A program made the translations under genes and the position numbers. Under the pieces are notes generated by a model. It searched no databases and was not told where the DNA came from. It saw only the letters and a list, made by a program, of their open reading frames with translations. Shown piece after piece: positions 1 through 12,931 of a stretch of DNA of 64,000 nucleotides; the stretch's first letter is position 1, and the number at the start of each line of letters is the position of its first letter. Source of the DNA: Diphasiastrum complanatum (taxonomy: Eukaryota; Streptophyta; Lycopodiopsida; Lycopodiales; Lycopodiaceae); contig CM055104.1 in assembly GCA_029204225.1 (NCBI GenBank), positions 49,016,933-49,080,932 on the forward strand. The letters run 5' to 3'.

Positions 1-467
1 GTCCATTCAATATGAGTTGAACAAGCTCTTCATCCTTGATAGGATCACCTATAAAGGCTAGCTCTTTGTTCAATTCCTTTACTCTTAGGACAAAAGTATG
101 TGCACTCTCTCCTTTCTTTTGATAGCTTCTATAGATTTGATTCTTCAAAGCTAACAATTCTAGTTTGGTTCTTGGATTCATAGACCTTTTGCAAAGTCTC
201 CCAAGCATCTTGAGCTGAAGTGCAATCTCCTACCTCTCTTAAGAGTTCATTTGCAACATTCATTTTTATGCAATGTAGTGCAACATTGCACCTCTTGATG
301 TATTTGGCTTTTTCTTGAGGATGAATAGGTTCACCCTCCTTACCATTTACAATTTCCATCAGATCTTGCATGATCATGATGGATTCCATTCTAACTTTCC
401 ATATGGAATAGTTAGTTTTGTTAGGCCTTTCAGTAGTATCCAAAAGATATGCATTTATAGATGCCAT
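1..467 (-). pseudogene. Copia gag N-terminal fragment, cut by window edge
   Basis: This is the start of a Ty1/Copia gag, the nucleocapsid precursor of an LTR retrotransposon. The ATG lies at 465-467 and the element runs leftwards out of the window. The translation shows the typical N-terminus with a NYSIWKVRMES motif near residue 20 and a QDAWETLQKVYES block near residue 85. The first frame stops at 129. The expected continuation (NQIYRSYQKKGESAHTF and onwards) is open in another frame up to position 1, so there is a one-base indel around 130-195. The protein resembles the gag start of the intact Copia at 12932-16819 but is a different family member. The leader, primer site and LTR to the right confirm orientation. 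Family assignment is firm; activity is unlikely because of the frameshift. Confidence 0.85.
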
Positions 468-1265
468 CTAGTCTCCTAATCAAGGACTTGACACAAATGA
501 AGGTTACTTCTATTGATTTGATTGAAGGTCTACCTTATCCCACTTATTAGGGACCTGAAAAGATCAGTAATAGACTTCCTATAAAGGTCTAAGAATGATC
601 TCTAACAAAATCAAATCATAGAATACTAGAAACAATGCACTTGCTTGATTGAAGTAGACAATACTAGTAGAGTTGCCCCTCTTTCTATAAAGAACATTAA
701 AGCTTACAAATGATCTGATCAAGAGTGAATTTCAGCAACCTAATATACTTCCAAAATCACTTGTAAAAGATCTAAATGGAACTTAATGAGGATGCAACAC
801 AATCTGCTATCCAATCACAAGCAAAAAATGATCAAAATTGATGAAAAATTGATCTAATTTGGTGCATAAGTCAAGCAATGGTTGGACTCAACCTAAATCA
901 CTTTAGGAGGTGCCTACTACACCTTAGAACAGCCTTGAAGAGTCCCCAAAACTCTGATCTTCCCTCTCCTTGAATGCTAGAAAGCCTCCTCTATGAAATC
1001 ACCTCCAAAACTCGCTTAGAAATCAATGCTTGGAGCAAGCAAAACTTGCTATCTTGGTAATGTGAATTGAATTCAACTTTGCATCTAGTTTTAGACACCT
1101 AAACACCTGCAAATGAAGTCACACAGCACCAATCTCCAATGTATTTGACTCACTTTGAGTTCTAGAATCAATACTAGATGCTCAGATCCAATCTACACAA
1201 GATTTAGATCAAAAATTGTGATCAAATTGAATGAAAACCAAGGATTTAGCTCATTTCAGCCTTTA
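468..1265 (-). other. Untranslated leader of the Copia element at the left edge
   Basis: This AT-rich stretch lies between the primer-binding site and the gag ATG. I see no convincing ORF. Its place and length (about 0.8 kb) fit the leader of a plant Copia element; the intact element at 12-18 kb has a similar one of about 1.2 kb. Confidence 0.6.
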
Positions 1266-1278
1266 GGCTCTAATACCA
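1266..1278 (-). other. Primer-binding site for initiator tRNA-Met
   Basis: Read on the minus strand the site is TGGTATTAGAGCC, next to the LTR end. The usual plant Copia site is TGGTATCAGAGC, complementary to the 3' end of initiator tRNA-Met. There is one mismatch (C to T). It sets the element's orientation as minus strand. Confidence 0.85.
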
Positions 1279-1821
1279 TGTAAAAATTACAGCAAATAAG
1301 GATCCTACAACACTTGAAATGATGAGGGAAACAATAGATTATGATTTCATAAGATTAGCACAAGTTGAACCATCAAAATCCATCAAAAATCTATGCTTGA
1401 ACCTCACTAAATGGCCCAAATCCTTGAAGAAGGCTTCACACGTGTGAAAGTACGGCCTCCCACAGTCTGAGTACTGTACACCAGACCTACATTCAATCCT
1501 ATAATCATTAGTAATCACAAGTACTCAAACAATTATGAACGTAGAGAGCAATTGCACCATTATGAGAGAAAAATCATGAAATTGCTTGATTGATTTTGGT
1601 GAGATATCATCACCTATATATACATGATCCATTTTCTCCCTTGTATCTAAGCATAATTTGGACTCATTCCAAAGGTTCTAACACTTAGGTCTACTTGAGA
1701 ACATCCTTATGAATGGAATCCTATGCTATTTGGCACGTGTGACAAGCCACATCATGACCATATAGCTATTTACAAGTCATATGACCAAAACTAGTCAAGC
1801 TAGAATTGTGAATTTTTAACA
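1279..1821 (-). repeat. 5' LTR of the left-edge Copia element
   Basis: The LTR is 543 bp. In the element's sense it starts TGTTAAAAATTCAC and ends GTAATTTTTACA, so it has TG...CA ends and a short terminal inverted repeat. A TATA-like TATATATA lies near 1614-1622 on the minus strand and is the likely promoter core. The palindrome TTCACACGTGTGAA is at 1435-1448. The partner LTR lies outside the window, so a target duplication cannot be checked. Confidence 0.8.
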
Positions 1822-4800
1822 GTCATGAAGTTTGGATGGGATTAGACACCATTAGGGGGCTCAAAACACCAAAAATTAGTGTATTTTTGATGATTTTTGA
1901 GCAAAAAATACCTCTCGGTCTGAACCTGTTGGTTCTTGCTACAAGCTTAAAGATATGATGGATTGTGTCTGTTTTGAGCCATCATGCATCCAATTTGGAT
2001 AGCTGAGCATTAGACACCATCATGTTGAAGTTTTGCTTGTTGAAGGAGGCCAAAAATGCATTTTTTGCATGATCTGAGACTATGATTGCTTGCTGGACCT
2101 GTTAGAAGCTTCTATGCCTCTCTAATGAACTTAGCAAAGTGCTTGTAACCTCTGATCCAAGGCTTTTTGGGCTGGAGTTGAATTTTTGATGATTTCTCTC
2201 TCCAAAAGTGTGCCCTCCTACCTGTTTTTTGTGCATTTATTGATCGCACGTGTGAAGCCTAGGTGGAAAGGTGATGTGGCAAGCGCCTTGTAGACCCACT
2301 CTCCCTCCGTACTGTGCTTTACAACGACCAATTTGGTGTCCCGTAGAGAAAGTTATGGCTGTCGGAAGTTTGGCAATTTTTGAACTAAAATTTGCAAATT
2401 TTTTGAAATGTTCTGATGCATGTATGCTTGTAACTTAGTGTAGTGCTTGTCTGTAGATGAAAATGTATGGATAGACCTGTATGCATGCATGGGTGCATGT
2501 TGCATGCATAATCAGTAGATTGATCAGAAGATTTCTTGCATGAAGCTATTTTTGGCAATTCTAGTTCAAAAAATAGTTCCTAGTGGCTAGGCTAATTACG
2601 GGAATTTTTTCATTTTTTTGAAAAAATCAGTGCATGTCGAGTTTTGATATGTGACAGTGCCTATGAATTTTGATAAATCGATCATTTAATCGATTTTCAC
2701 AGTTGGTCCATTTCGAACTGATTTTGTGAATCCTAGTGCTAATTTTCCAGTTTCTTGGCAATTTCGTAAAAATTGATTTTTTTTTTTAAATCATTGCATG
2801 TCATGTAGGATGCATGCTGGATGTTTCAGAATCCTTCTAATATGAGATGGTAATTGTGAAACTGTCAAGTCGATGTTTTCACAGTTTAGGTCCATATTGA
2901 ATGGAATTTGAAAATCCCAATTTACGTAAAATTTGAAGAAACCATGGATGTTTTCGATTTGTTGCAATTCTTTGGTTATTGATCAAACAGAAATGACTTA
3001 TAAAGTGAATGATCTTACTGAGTTGAAATCAGTCGATTGTTAAGATCATTGTACCCTTCACTTTTAGTTGAAGATTTTGTGAATTTGTCAATTAAGGAGC
3101 ATTTCTTGTGTTAAGGATCAATAAGGACCTAAAAATAATGTAAATCTAGTAGAACAGTTCTATGCTGTTCTATAAGAGGATTTGTCAGGGATTAAATGTG
3201 GCACTTAATGAACAAATCAAAATTGTCTGGGTGATAGTGCTAAAGTTAGCGATACCAAATTGAACTTTTTCCTAGTACAGATTTGGGGTTTTGTTAACCT
3301 GAACCATTTTTGGAAGGGAAAAAAAGAGTGGAAGTCTGATATGTAGATGATTGTTGGTCTTAATGATCCAATTATTTAATTTACATTCAATTCCTGAAGT
3401 ATAACTAATTGCAAGTGAGAGTAAAATTGGGAATTATTTAAGAAGACTGCCTTTGGAAATTTGGATTCCTTTTCCCCAGTGTGAATTAGAATTTTGAGAA
3501 TTCGAGGATTCTATGGAAAAAGTAGTGGAAGACTGATAATCTATTTATGGAACCATCTCTATTTTGCAATTGGATTTGGATCTTGCAAAGTAATGTAGAT
3601 AGAAGGTGTTCCATATAGGAATCTAGTAATTTGGATTTTTTTTAGTTATAAAGTATTTCTCTATAATGATAGTAACGACCAAGAGAATTCTAACTTGTTA
3701 AAAGAATTAAAGTTCTTTGTACCGATTTTGGAATAGATATTGGATATCTAAAACAGTATGAGATACGATTTTGTTGAGATCTATGTTTCTTTTGGGTTAG
3801 TGATACATTCTATTGTATTGGGATGATACATTCTGTTTGTCCATGATGAATACAATATGAAATGGTATTCTTTGAGTAACACTAAAGAAGCATGAGAGAT
3901 TTCAATTGTTAGGATTATCTCCTTGAATTGGTTGTGAATTTGATCCTATATCTGGGTATAGGATAGCCAAATCGTCTTTTTTGACTTTTTGGGCGAAACA
4001 GATCTGGATGCAGAGAATTCTTGGAGGAAAAGATGGTGGTATGGGACATCAGTGATTCTAAAGGGGATTTCTTGGGTAGAATGATCTGTAGACCGATGGT
4101 TAGTGATTGCTGTAATGGTAATACCAACAGAGTCCATTGGTTTTTGTTAAGGGTATTTTGAGAATTATGAGATATAGATTGATCCCTAAATGGTATCTCA
4201 TTAATTACAAAATATGGAAGCCCTTAAATCTATTTCTCTATTTTATTAAACCTCTACTCTTTAGAATTTTCTTAATACATGACAATTGGATTCAGATTCA
4301 TATAATTCTTTCCAAGGTAGAACTTTGTTCTGAAGGACTGTTATAATTATATGAAATTGTACTTCTATATAAGATTTTTGAATATGGCTCAAAACTTAGG
4401 TTTCCTGAACCCTAACATTAGTCTCTATTTGATAGTTGATTATTGAGGTCATTTGGGATAAGATATTTTACGATTCTGAGGAAAAAGTCATGTTTGTAAT
4501 AGTATTGGATACTCATTACTGACTTTTTCGAATCTTTGATATCTTATACGTTGTTTCCTAGGAACTTTTAAATGAAAATTATGAAATTTCTTTTTTAAAA
4601 GGGGGGGAGAAAAGATAGGAATAAGTCTTTTGTGGAATCAGCCAGTTGCATTGATTTTGGAAAAAAATCTTGTATGTGTGCAATGGTAGAACTATCCAGT
4701 TTGAAATAGACAAATTCTCTAAGTGATTATTATGAGTAATCTGGAACTAGATGAGTTTTGGGGTTATTGAGCTGTGAGATATTCATTAATATGGGAAGTA

Positions 4801-5452
4801 GTGATAAAGATTAAATTGAGATTCACTACCAAGTACCATTTTGATATGGATTGGATCAGTGGAATAAAGCTTTAATCTTAACTCTATGTCCAAAGATGTC
4901 TGTATAAGTTAGCCTAATCTTGGTTGTACGCTAAGATCTGTTGTAGGCTGATTGGTAGAAGAAGTTTTGTTAATAAGAGTCAGATGGTTGAAAAACTTGT
5001 GATGTGGAGTTATTCACTTCAAAGATTTCCCAGATATGTTATTTACTCATGAGAAATAGAGTTCTTTGGTAGCTGAGTTGCAAGATTCTCAGTGAATTAT
5101 GTGAGTAACATATGCAGATTGTGGATATATGTCAGTTTATAGGAACATAGTTGGATAAGTTGCTTATGTACATCTTAATATTGTCGATCTACTATGCGTT
5201 TCCTACGTACTGAGTTTATATTGTATACTTAAACTAGTCAGAGTGCATAGACAACAAGTAATGTGTGGAACAATTACTTGTAGTTTAATGTATGAAGAAA
5301 GAATAATTCATTAACTTATTTATGGTTTAGAAGAAGATCTAAATGTGGTGTAATACATGTATAATTGAGATCTGCACCTAGACATTTAAGATTTCTGAAT
5401 AATTTACAATTGACTTGAGTAATTGGATTACTCTTGATTAGAAGTTAATGTT
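1822..5452. other. AT-rich DNA with no recognisable gene
   Basis: About 3.6 kb with many stops in all frames; the longest open stretches (about 70 codons, near 3915-4346) have no recognisable motifs. A CACGTGTG motif near 2248 recalls the LTR palindromes elsewhere, so an old decayed LTR or element is possible. I cannot assign it. Confidence 0.5.
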
Positions 5453-5651
5453 GGAGAGAGGCGAATAACAAATGACGAACACAAATGAGAAATGAACTCG
5501 AACAAGAAACAAACAAGAAGCGAACTTGAACAAAAAATGTTCGTGCGCAACGGAAGGAATTATTTGACTCTCTTCGTAAGCATGACTATGCCTATCAGAA
5601 TGAAGAGAACTTTAGTGATAGAAATCACAGTCATTCTAGATTACGTAGCCA
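5453..5651. repeat. Dispersed repeat X, copy 1
   Basis: This segment is clearly similar to 52160-52340 in the same orientation. Both run from a GAGAGAGG block through AAATGACGAACAC, an AAAATGTTCGTG block, and the shared AAGCATGACTA and CCTATCAGAATGAA segments, to ATTCTAGATTA. Neither copy has coding features that I recognise. Both sit at the edge of other repeat material. It may be the end of an LTR or a small non-coding transposon. Confidence 0.7.
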
Positions 5652-5913
5652 AATATTTAATGGATGAAGCACTAGATGAATAATTTGTCGCGAATTGCAA
5701 GACAAATTATCTGTCGCAAATGATTTGCAAAGAGCTAGACTATGCTTGACTGATAATTAGTCACAAATTATTCGCGAAAAACAAGACTAAAAGTTGATCA
5801 TCTATTACCAGAAAGAGTAGCTAGAAAGATCAGACAAAATAAAGAACAAGCATAGCAATATTAACACAGATCTGAATGCAGAACAAAGAGCTATATCAGA
5901 TTAAGTATATCAT

Positions 5914-8088
5914 GTGTGCGAAAGCTTTTCCATCCTTCAACTTCTATCTGGCGATTGCTACGTCGTCCGCTTCGGGTTTCCCCGACATGAACAGCTTGTA
6001 GTCTCATTGCAAGAAAAAAATGATGGCCTTGAAACGTTCTCAGCCAATGTCCACACCAAAACCATAAACATGTCAAGCGAGGAATTCAATGAGTTCATTC
6101 AAATGTCTGAATTTCTAAAAGCTGCCATGAATTCGTACAAAGAAATGTCAAGGCTCACAACAAAATCCATGCCTAAAAGAGGGCTATCCTATTATTTGCA
6201 ATGAAATGTGACAAGCACATGCCTGGGCCATGGTAGAAACCGTTAGGTCAAAGTAGAAGTCACACCAAAGAGTGATACCAAGGAGCATCATGTTGTTGGA
6301 GAGCAACCCCCTCGCAACACACATACAAAGTGGGGCATAGGCAAGAAGCATGCTCGAGTTCGTCCTCCACAGAGCAATCGAGTCAATTGTTCAAGTTGTA
6401 ATGTGTCAAACTTGTTCATAGGCAATATGAAAACCATTTGCTGCAAGAATTGTAGCTCCACTTTAGTGAAAAAAGATGCAAACCCAGTTGATAGGACAAA
6501 AATCTTACCTGCGAAAATGTTGCATAGGCTGTAAAGGACTCAAATCGCAAACAACACCAGTGGTTTAAAAGTAAACTCTAAAGTGAGGGAAGGACATGGA
6601 CAAGTCGAATCTAGGTCCAAGAGAGAAAAGGTTGCTTCTGGATATCCACATGCTTCAAACAATGAGATGAAGATAGAAAACATGGCTACTCAAACCAAAA
6701 AATTAACGCCATCCATTTTTGTTGAAGATGTAGAACGAGAACATGGGTCTTAGACGGAAAATACTTCTCCAGGTTTTTGCAATGAATTCTCACATACCCT
6801 AAACAAAGATGTGGAAATGTGTGTGGGGCCAAAGTTGGCAAATAAGCCTCCGAAATTGGACAATCTATCCCCGAACTCTTTGAATGAAGACGTCATAAAA
6901 GAAGTTGGGCCGATGATGATTGATAACTCTTCACAACACCATATGACAAACCCAACCATTCAACATGAAAATGTATCAATTGATGTTGTTGGTCCGTCAA
7001 CACAAAAAGTTATGGCAAAGTTTAGTGAACACGACGTGGCATGCATGCTTGATGGGTTTGGAAATGAATTTCGATTCTCGTTGCCTAATTCAGCTCTCAT
7101 TATTGATTTTTTTTCAGAATTATTGCAACCAAATGAGAGAGAGAAATCCTTGGATATCGAAAGTTTTAGTTGAAGCAGGCTTAGGGTTTTGGCATCTACA
7201 AATGCCACCCCACAACAGAGAAGCGGTGCATATATTCACGTCATTCTTTATGACATCAGTGGAGAAAGGCGACAAGCATGCAAAAAGAAGTACATTAAAC
7301 CAGGGTTGAGACAAAGGCGGGTCTTCATCCTTCCCTACAATGCACAGTAAGTGGTATCATTTTGTATAGGCATTTGAATGTGGTCTACATTAGACTAAAT
7401 ACCTGGCCTAAAAAATATTTTGTCATCTGTTTTGTAGTTCTCACTGGAGTATGGGAATTTTGGGTATGCACATTGACAAGGAGGACATATGCCACTAGAC
7501 AGGACTAACATGCAACTCAATGGATACCACCCATGTTGATATTGGAAGGTAATGCCTCAAATGTGCCCCCTCTTCAATGCTATGTTTAATTGCCAAAGAT
7601 CCCCATGAGAAGTCAACATTTTTTATATTTCTGCAATGTATAGGATCATGGAAGGCGTCGCCTTGTTGTTGTCTTGTGCATCCACTCAAAAGCATTCCTT
7701 TCGCATCTTTGATGCCCAGGTACCTTAAAACACTAATCATCACAACATATATAAGGGATAGATTGTTTAAGAATGCTTATATTCTCCTTGACTAAACATG
7801 CAGTCTCCACAACAAATGGATGCATATAGTTGTGGATGGTTCACTATCAACAATGGAAAAAAGTTCATGGAATGGTTTGCTGAACATGAAGGACGACTGT
7901 GTTTAGACTTGGTAAAGGCAAACGTGTTGCTTGTTCATTAATTATGCTTCATGGAACATATCATCAACAAGCCTAATTTTTTTCGTGCTCCAAATTTTGT
8001 ATGTGGCAGTTGTCGAGCTGACATGATTTACAAGTTTCGAGAGGAGATGTTGCAAATTTTCTTGGACAACGCATCACGTATTCCGTAA
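5914..8088 (+). pseudogene. Ulp1/C48-type cysteine protease gene with introns, probably decayed
   Basis: C48 (Ulp1/SENP-like) proteases cleave ubiquitin-like modifiers such as SUMO. The catalytic parts are visible in order: PYNA joined across a 91-nt intron (7347-7437) to SHWSMGIL with the catalytic His at 7442-7444; FRIFDAQ with Asp at 7711-7713; an intron 7720-7803 (GT-AG, phase 0); then SPQQMDAYSCGWF with the Gln pair and the catalytic Cys at 7831-7833. A helical C-terminal block follows in a further exon (about 8010-8088, stop TAA). Upstream lie an open stretch at 6811-7173, a Cys-rich CxxC...CCxxC block near 6391-6450, and an ORF at 5914-6204. Stops and frame changes break the upstream part, and I could not phase the His and Asp exons. 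It could be a host protease gene, or cargo of a DNA transposon: Mutator-like elements carrying Ulp1 domains are known in plants. No terminal inverted repeats were found. Confidence 0.6.
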
Positions 8089-8590
8089 TGCCAACCAGGC
8101 AATCGCAAGTTCAGCTATCTGCTATCTCCTTGAATAGATGATAGCATCTCTTCTATATTTAGTTTTATATAGCACATTTTTTGGCTAGTGATATGAATGT
8201 TCCTGGGTCCAGTGTAGACACAACTGGATACAAGTCAACTTCATGGAGAACAACCACACAACTGAATGTCAACTACATGGATGTAGACTGCCGAAACTGA
8301 TGAAACTAGCTATATTTAGCATACATTTAGTGTATTGTAGTTTCGAAGAAAAAATGGTCCAAAGCCTAGTACCACAATATCCTTGAAATTCTTTGTCAAA
8401 ACCTTAAAACATTGAAAATCTAACATTTGGGCACTTATTGTCCGGCCTAGACACTTTTTGCAACTTTGATATTGTGTTCCATTAACATCTGCTTATCGTC
8501 TATTTGTGTTTGTACATTTGTGCTTGCAACCATGCTTTCAAAATGAGCACACTTTAATACCCTGATATATTTAGATTTATACCACAAAAG

Positions 8591-9010
8591 CTCTTTAGTT
8601 GTTGTCATAACATGTGGGACTTTACCATAATTTGGGTTTTTACTAGTTAGTCATTTCCAGTTTACATAGCGGATAGCATTCTCTTATTATTTTTTATTTT
8701 TTTGCTATCTGTCATTTTAGCATAATCGTACTGACATTTGCATGCAGACATAGAGGTGGCCTGGTAGGCAAACAACTCTTTTGGTTACGACACATTGTAC
8801 ATTCATGCTCTTTAGTTGTGGTCATGACATGTGAGATTATGAAAACATTGATTTTTTATTTATTCATATTTATTTCTTGCTTATATAACAGAGAGTATAC
8901 TTTATGCACCCACCATTGTTTTCTATCTATCATTTTTACACAATATTACTAACGTTTGCATGCAGGTTTTAGAGGCTGTCTGGTGTGCATACCACTATGT
9001 GGTTATGCTT
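8591..9010. repeat. Diverged tandem duplication, unit about 217 bp
   Basis: Two adjacent copies (8591-8807 and 8808-about 9010) share the start CTCTTTAGTTGT and the end block TTTGCATGCAG followed by an AGAGG...CTGG.TGGC-like stretch and TGGTTA. The middle is diverged. TTGCATGCAG|N at the end of each copy looks like a splice acceptor, so this may be a duplicated intron plus exon tied to the protease-like gene upstream. Confidence 0.7.
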
Positions 9011-9981
<971 letters not shown>

Positions 9982-10416
9982 AAGTTGAGTGGAGGAAAAA
10001 AAAGGCTTTCCACTGTACTCGCCAACGAAAGCAATTTTTTTTTTCATGCTCCCACATAGACAGGTAATTGACACTTAATTCTAAGAAGAGTATGTTTGTC
10101 GGGTGGACAGTCTCATCATGTCTCATCAATGATGTATTTAGATGGGCTTACCTTGGGGTTGATTCCAAAGAATTAATACATTGAGAAGGCACAAGGCTAA
10201 ATCACAGAGCTCAGATCGGACGACATAGCTTGCCACTCAGTGCGCAGATCTGGTTGATCCTAGATTCACAGATCCAAATAACTGTTTTCCTCAACTAGAT
10301 CTAAGAGCTTGGAAGGCATAGCTCTTGGAAAGGTCACTTCTTGCACTCCAAGGTATTGCTCTGATCATCACCTACTTAGGCAGATTGTTGGTACAACAAA
10401 GGCAACGATGGTCTAG

Positions 10417-11106
10417 TCAAAAAATAGTATAAAAGGCTATGATAAATTCTTCGAAATACATTGTGAATGATCTGGTTGAGCATATTCCAGACAAGAGGTA
10501 GTTGGTCTTGTCGGCTTTCAACATATCTTCAATTACCCATACGCTCTGTCTGAATTTGTTCAGGTACTCTTGTAGCGAACCTTTTTGCTTGAGTCCTGAT
10601 AATTTTGCCCTCAATCTCATGTGTGAATCTTTGGGTATGAACTCCCCTCGTAGCTCATTTTTGAATGCATCCCATGTCCGGAACTGCATCCTTACCACTC
10701 AGTACCAATTTGTTGTGTAACCCTCAAAATATGCTAACGCCAAGTCTGCTCTCTCTTCTTCAGGGGTATTCATCAAGTGGAAGTAATGGTCCATGCAAAA
10801 CAACCAATCCTCCACAACTTGAACATCATGCTCCCCTTTGAAAGTAGGCAATGCTTTTACTTTAGCAGTCTTCTTTGGGCCTTCTGCATTTCGTGCCGGA
10901 GTATCCCTTGTTCTGAGTGGATGAGGCATCCTTGCATTCCCTCTTGTGGTCTCCAGCTCCTCAAACCTTGCTTTGAGCTGTGTTATCCCATCTCTCAATT
11001 CTCTAGCGAGGTCAAATTAACTATGGTTCATGGCTCACATAGATGCTTGCCATTCTTTCCTTTCTATTTCTCTATCCTTCTTTACTTCACTAAGCATAGC
11101 CGCCAT
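10417..11106 (-). pseudogene. Ty3/Gypsy gag fragment with in-frame stops
   Basis: This encodes the capsid region of a Gypsy gag (Retrotrans_gag type). The likely start is at 11104-11106. Motifs are LPTFKGEHDVQVVEDWLF, a WDAFKNELRGEFIP block and LRAKLSGLKQKGSLQEYL, which in Gypsy gags form the helical capsid core. A TGA at 10696-10698 sits where Trp is expected (NWY-stop-VV), and two stops follow the first 25 codons near 11030. After about residue 215 the similarity fades, and no zinc knuckle, protease or RT follows on the left. It is a truncated, dead copy. The family call is firm; the element's ends are not visible. Confidence 0.85.
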
Positions 11107-12124
11107 TGCGCTGGATAGGTATTGGCGCATCTTAACTTTAAGCCAATGTTAGTGCACTATCATGCTAGTTTATCAATCTTTTAGTCATCCATCATAATAA
11201 CAATTCTTAAAAGTTTTCACCAAGGATACATTAGCCAAGCAAGCTACAACAAAGAAACACAAGGGAATCGGATGGTCAACAAACCAACCCAAGCAAACCT
11301 AGATCATACGGATCTAGTCCCCAATGGGTATTCTTATACCCTCCAAGGTCCATGAACCACTAGTAGTTCATTGTGACACACCATTGGACACCTCTGCTGT
11401 TGAATTTCACATGTGTGGATTGTCCACAACATGTACTTGTGATCTCCTAAGGTGTGTAGATGCACCAAGATTAAGATCAGATTGAGATTCAAGATCAATC
11501 TTAGATCCTATGGCAAAAACACACTACTACATGCATTCAAACACTTCCAACTCACACTCACATGTATGGGAAGTATTCAAAAAATAATCTAAGTAAAAAC
11601 AAGCTGCTCTCCTCAGGTAGAGAGAGAAAAAGCATCATGAGCTCTCGGGTAGAGAGAGAAAGCTAGAAATCCAATAACTCACAAAATCCATAAAATCACC
11701 AAATCAATTAGTTTCAAAATGAGGAGTACAATGATACTAGTAGATCCACGAGCTACCACTATGCTTGACCATACTTTGTCACCTCTTGATCCTATTGGAC
11801 CATTGATCCATGCACCTCTTAATTATATTGGACTATATTCAAGCACACCTCAATTTCCTATTGGACCTCACAAGGTTCCACCTCTAAATCCTATTGGACC
11901 TCTTGAAATTCATCAAACAAAAGCATTACACTTGTCTATACTCTAATTGGCACGTGTTTAGCAATTTTGGCTCAATAGTGGCATTGCAAGTGGAAATGCA
12001 TAATTTCTTATCTATGCCAAATTTATTCCTATCAACATCCTACACGTAGATGCTTTAAAAACATAATACCCCTATATCTAACATAGATAATCTTTTTCAA
12101 TTCTTTACACTCCTAAAAAATTAT
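11107..12124. other. Non-coding, probably LTR/leader debris with a short tandem repeat
   Basis: No gene is seen. At 11781-11905 four imperfect units of about 32 bp share CCTCTT or CCTCAA followed by CTATTGGACC; they make an open frame by chance. A CACGTG lies near 11952. TTCCTATCAACA ending near 12034 could be an LTR end of the older Copia whose pol stop is at 12125, but I cannot find the other boundary. Confidence 0.45.
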
Positions 12125-12214
12125 CTATGAAGATTTGAACATTGATCTTGATATAACTCCAAGATTAGATCTGTGCTTGATGAAAGCACTTTTGCTCAAA
12201 GGCTTGGTGAGTAG
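12125..12214 (-). pseudogene. 3' end of the older host Copia pol, left of the nested insertion
   Basis: Read on the minus strand this continues, in frame, the RNase H end of the pol fragment at 18647-20430: the TKPL block that follows IADLL in Copia RNase H is here, ending at a TAG at 12125-12127. The 6.4-kb element between the two parts was inserted at this codon. Confidence 0.88.
12210..12214. repeat. Target-site duplication AGTAG, left copy
   Basis: AGTAG directly precedes the TG end of the left LTR and matches 18647-18651 exactly. Five bases is the usual length for Copia integration. Confidence 0.95.
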
Positions 12215-12869
12215 TGTGAAAAATACAGATCCTAAGTGGATCTAAACTCCAAGATCATTGGCTTGAATGCTTGCACTCCAAACTACATAAGCTAGGAATT
12301 GGCAACACATTCTATGCTACCTAGAATGCAAAGAACTTGATCAAAAAGCATTTATCACAAATGGAAACTTCCATAAACATCAAGTGCGGCCCAAAATAGC
12401 ATTATACAGTCCATAATACATCAGCCTACCACTTTTGGAAAGCACCTAAGATCATACACAATATCTTGAAGACAATACACACAACAATGCTCTCAATGGA
12501 GGAAGAAACAATGACAATGATCTATTGATCTCAATGAAGCATACAAAAGGTTTCTCCAACCTGTTCTCCACGACTTCCCTACTATTTATGGATGAGGAAG
12601 ATGACTCTCTCTCCTCTCTCTAGAAGGTACTTGACCCTAGATATTCCCTATATAGGAAAAATAGCTAAAAATGGCTTATATGACCAAAATACATCAAAAT
12701 GGTCTCATTTTGAAGGGTATGAAGTTTGACACTTCATCATACTGAAAAAATACAGTAAATAAAAACATTGTGGCCTGGTTCACACGTGTGAAACTCCAGA
12801 ACCAAAACTATTTACAATTTTAGCCAATTTAGGCCTCAAACTAGCTAGGAAATGTTGACAATTTTCACA
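12215..12869 (-). repeat. 3' LTR of the intact Copia
   Basis: 655 bp, TGTGAAAAATACAG...ATTTTCACA on the plus strand, TG...CA ends. It contains TTCACACGTGTGAA (12779-12792) and a TATATA core near 12647-12653. It matches 17992-18646 with three differences seen by eye. Confidence 0.97.
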
Positions 12870-12884
12870 CTCCCTCTTCAACAT
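12870..12884 (-). other. Polypurine tract
   Basis: On the minus strand GTTGAAGAGGGAGTG directly precedes the 3' LTR. This primes plus-strand DNA synthesis. The same tract precedes the LTR at 46539. Confidence 0.9.
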
Positions 12885-12931
12885 TGGATGCTAGTTTCAA
12901 CATAGTCTTTGAGCACATTCCAAGATTAGAT

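Noticed and set aside
11719-11946. Plus-strand 75-codon frame with repeated DPIGPL-like words
   Set aside because: It arises from four imperfect 32-bp DNA repeats inside likely LTR debris and has no homologue that I know.
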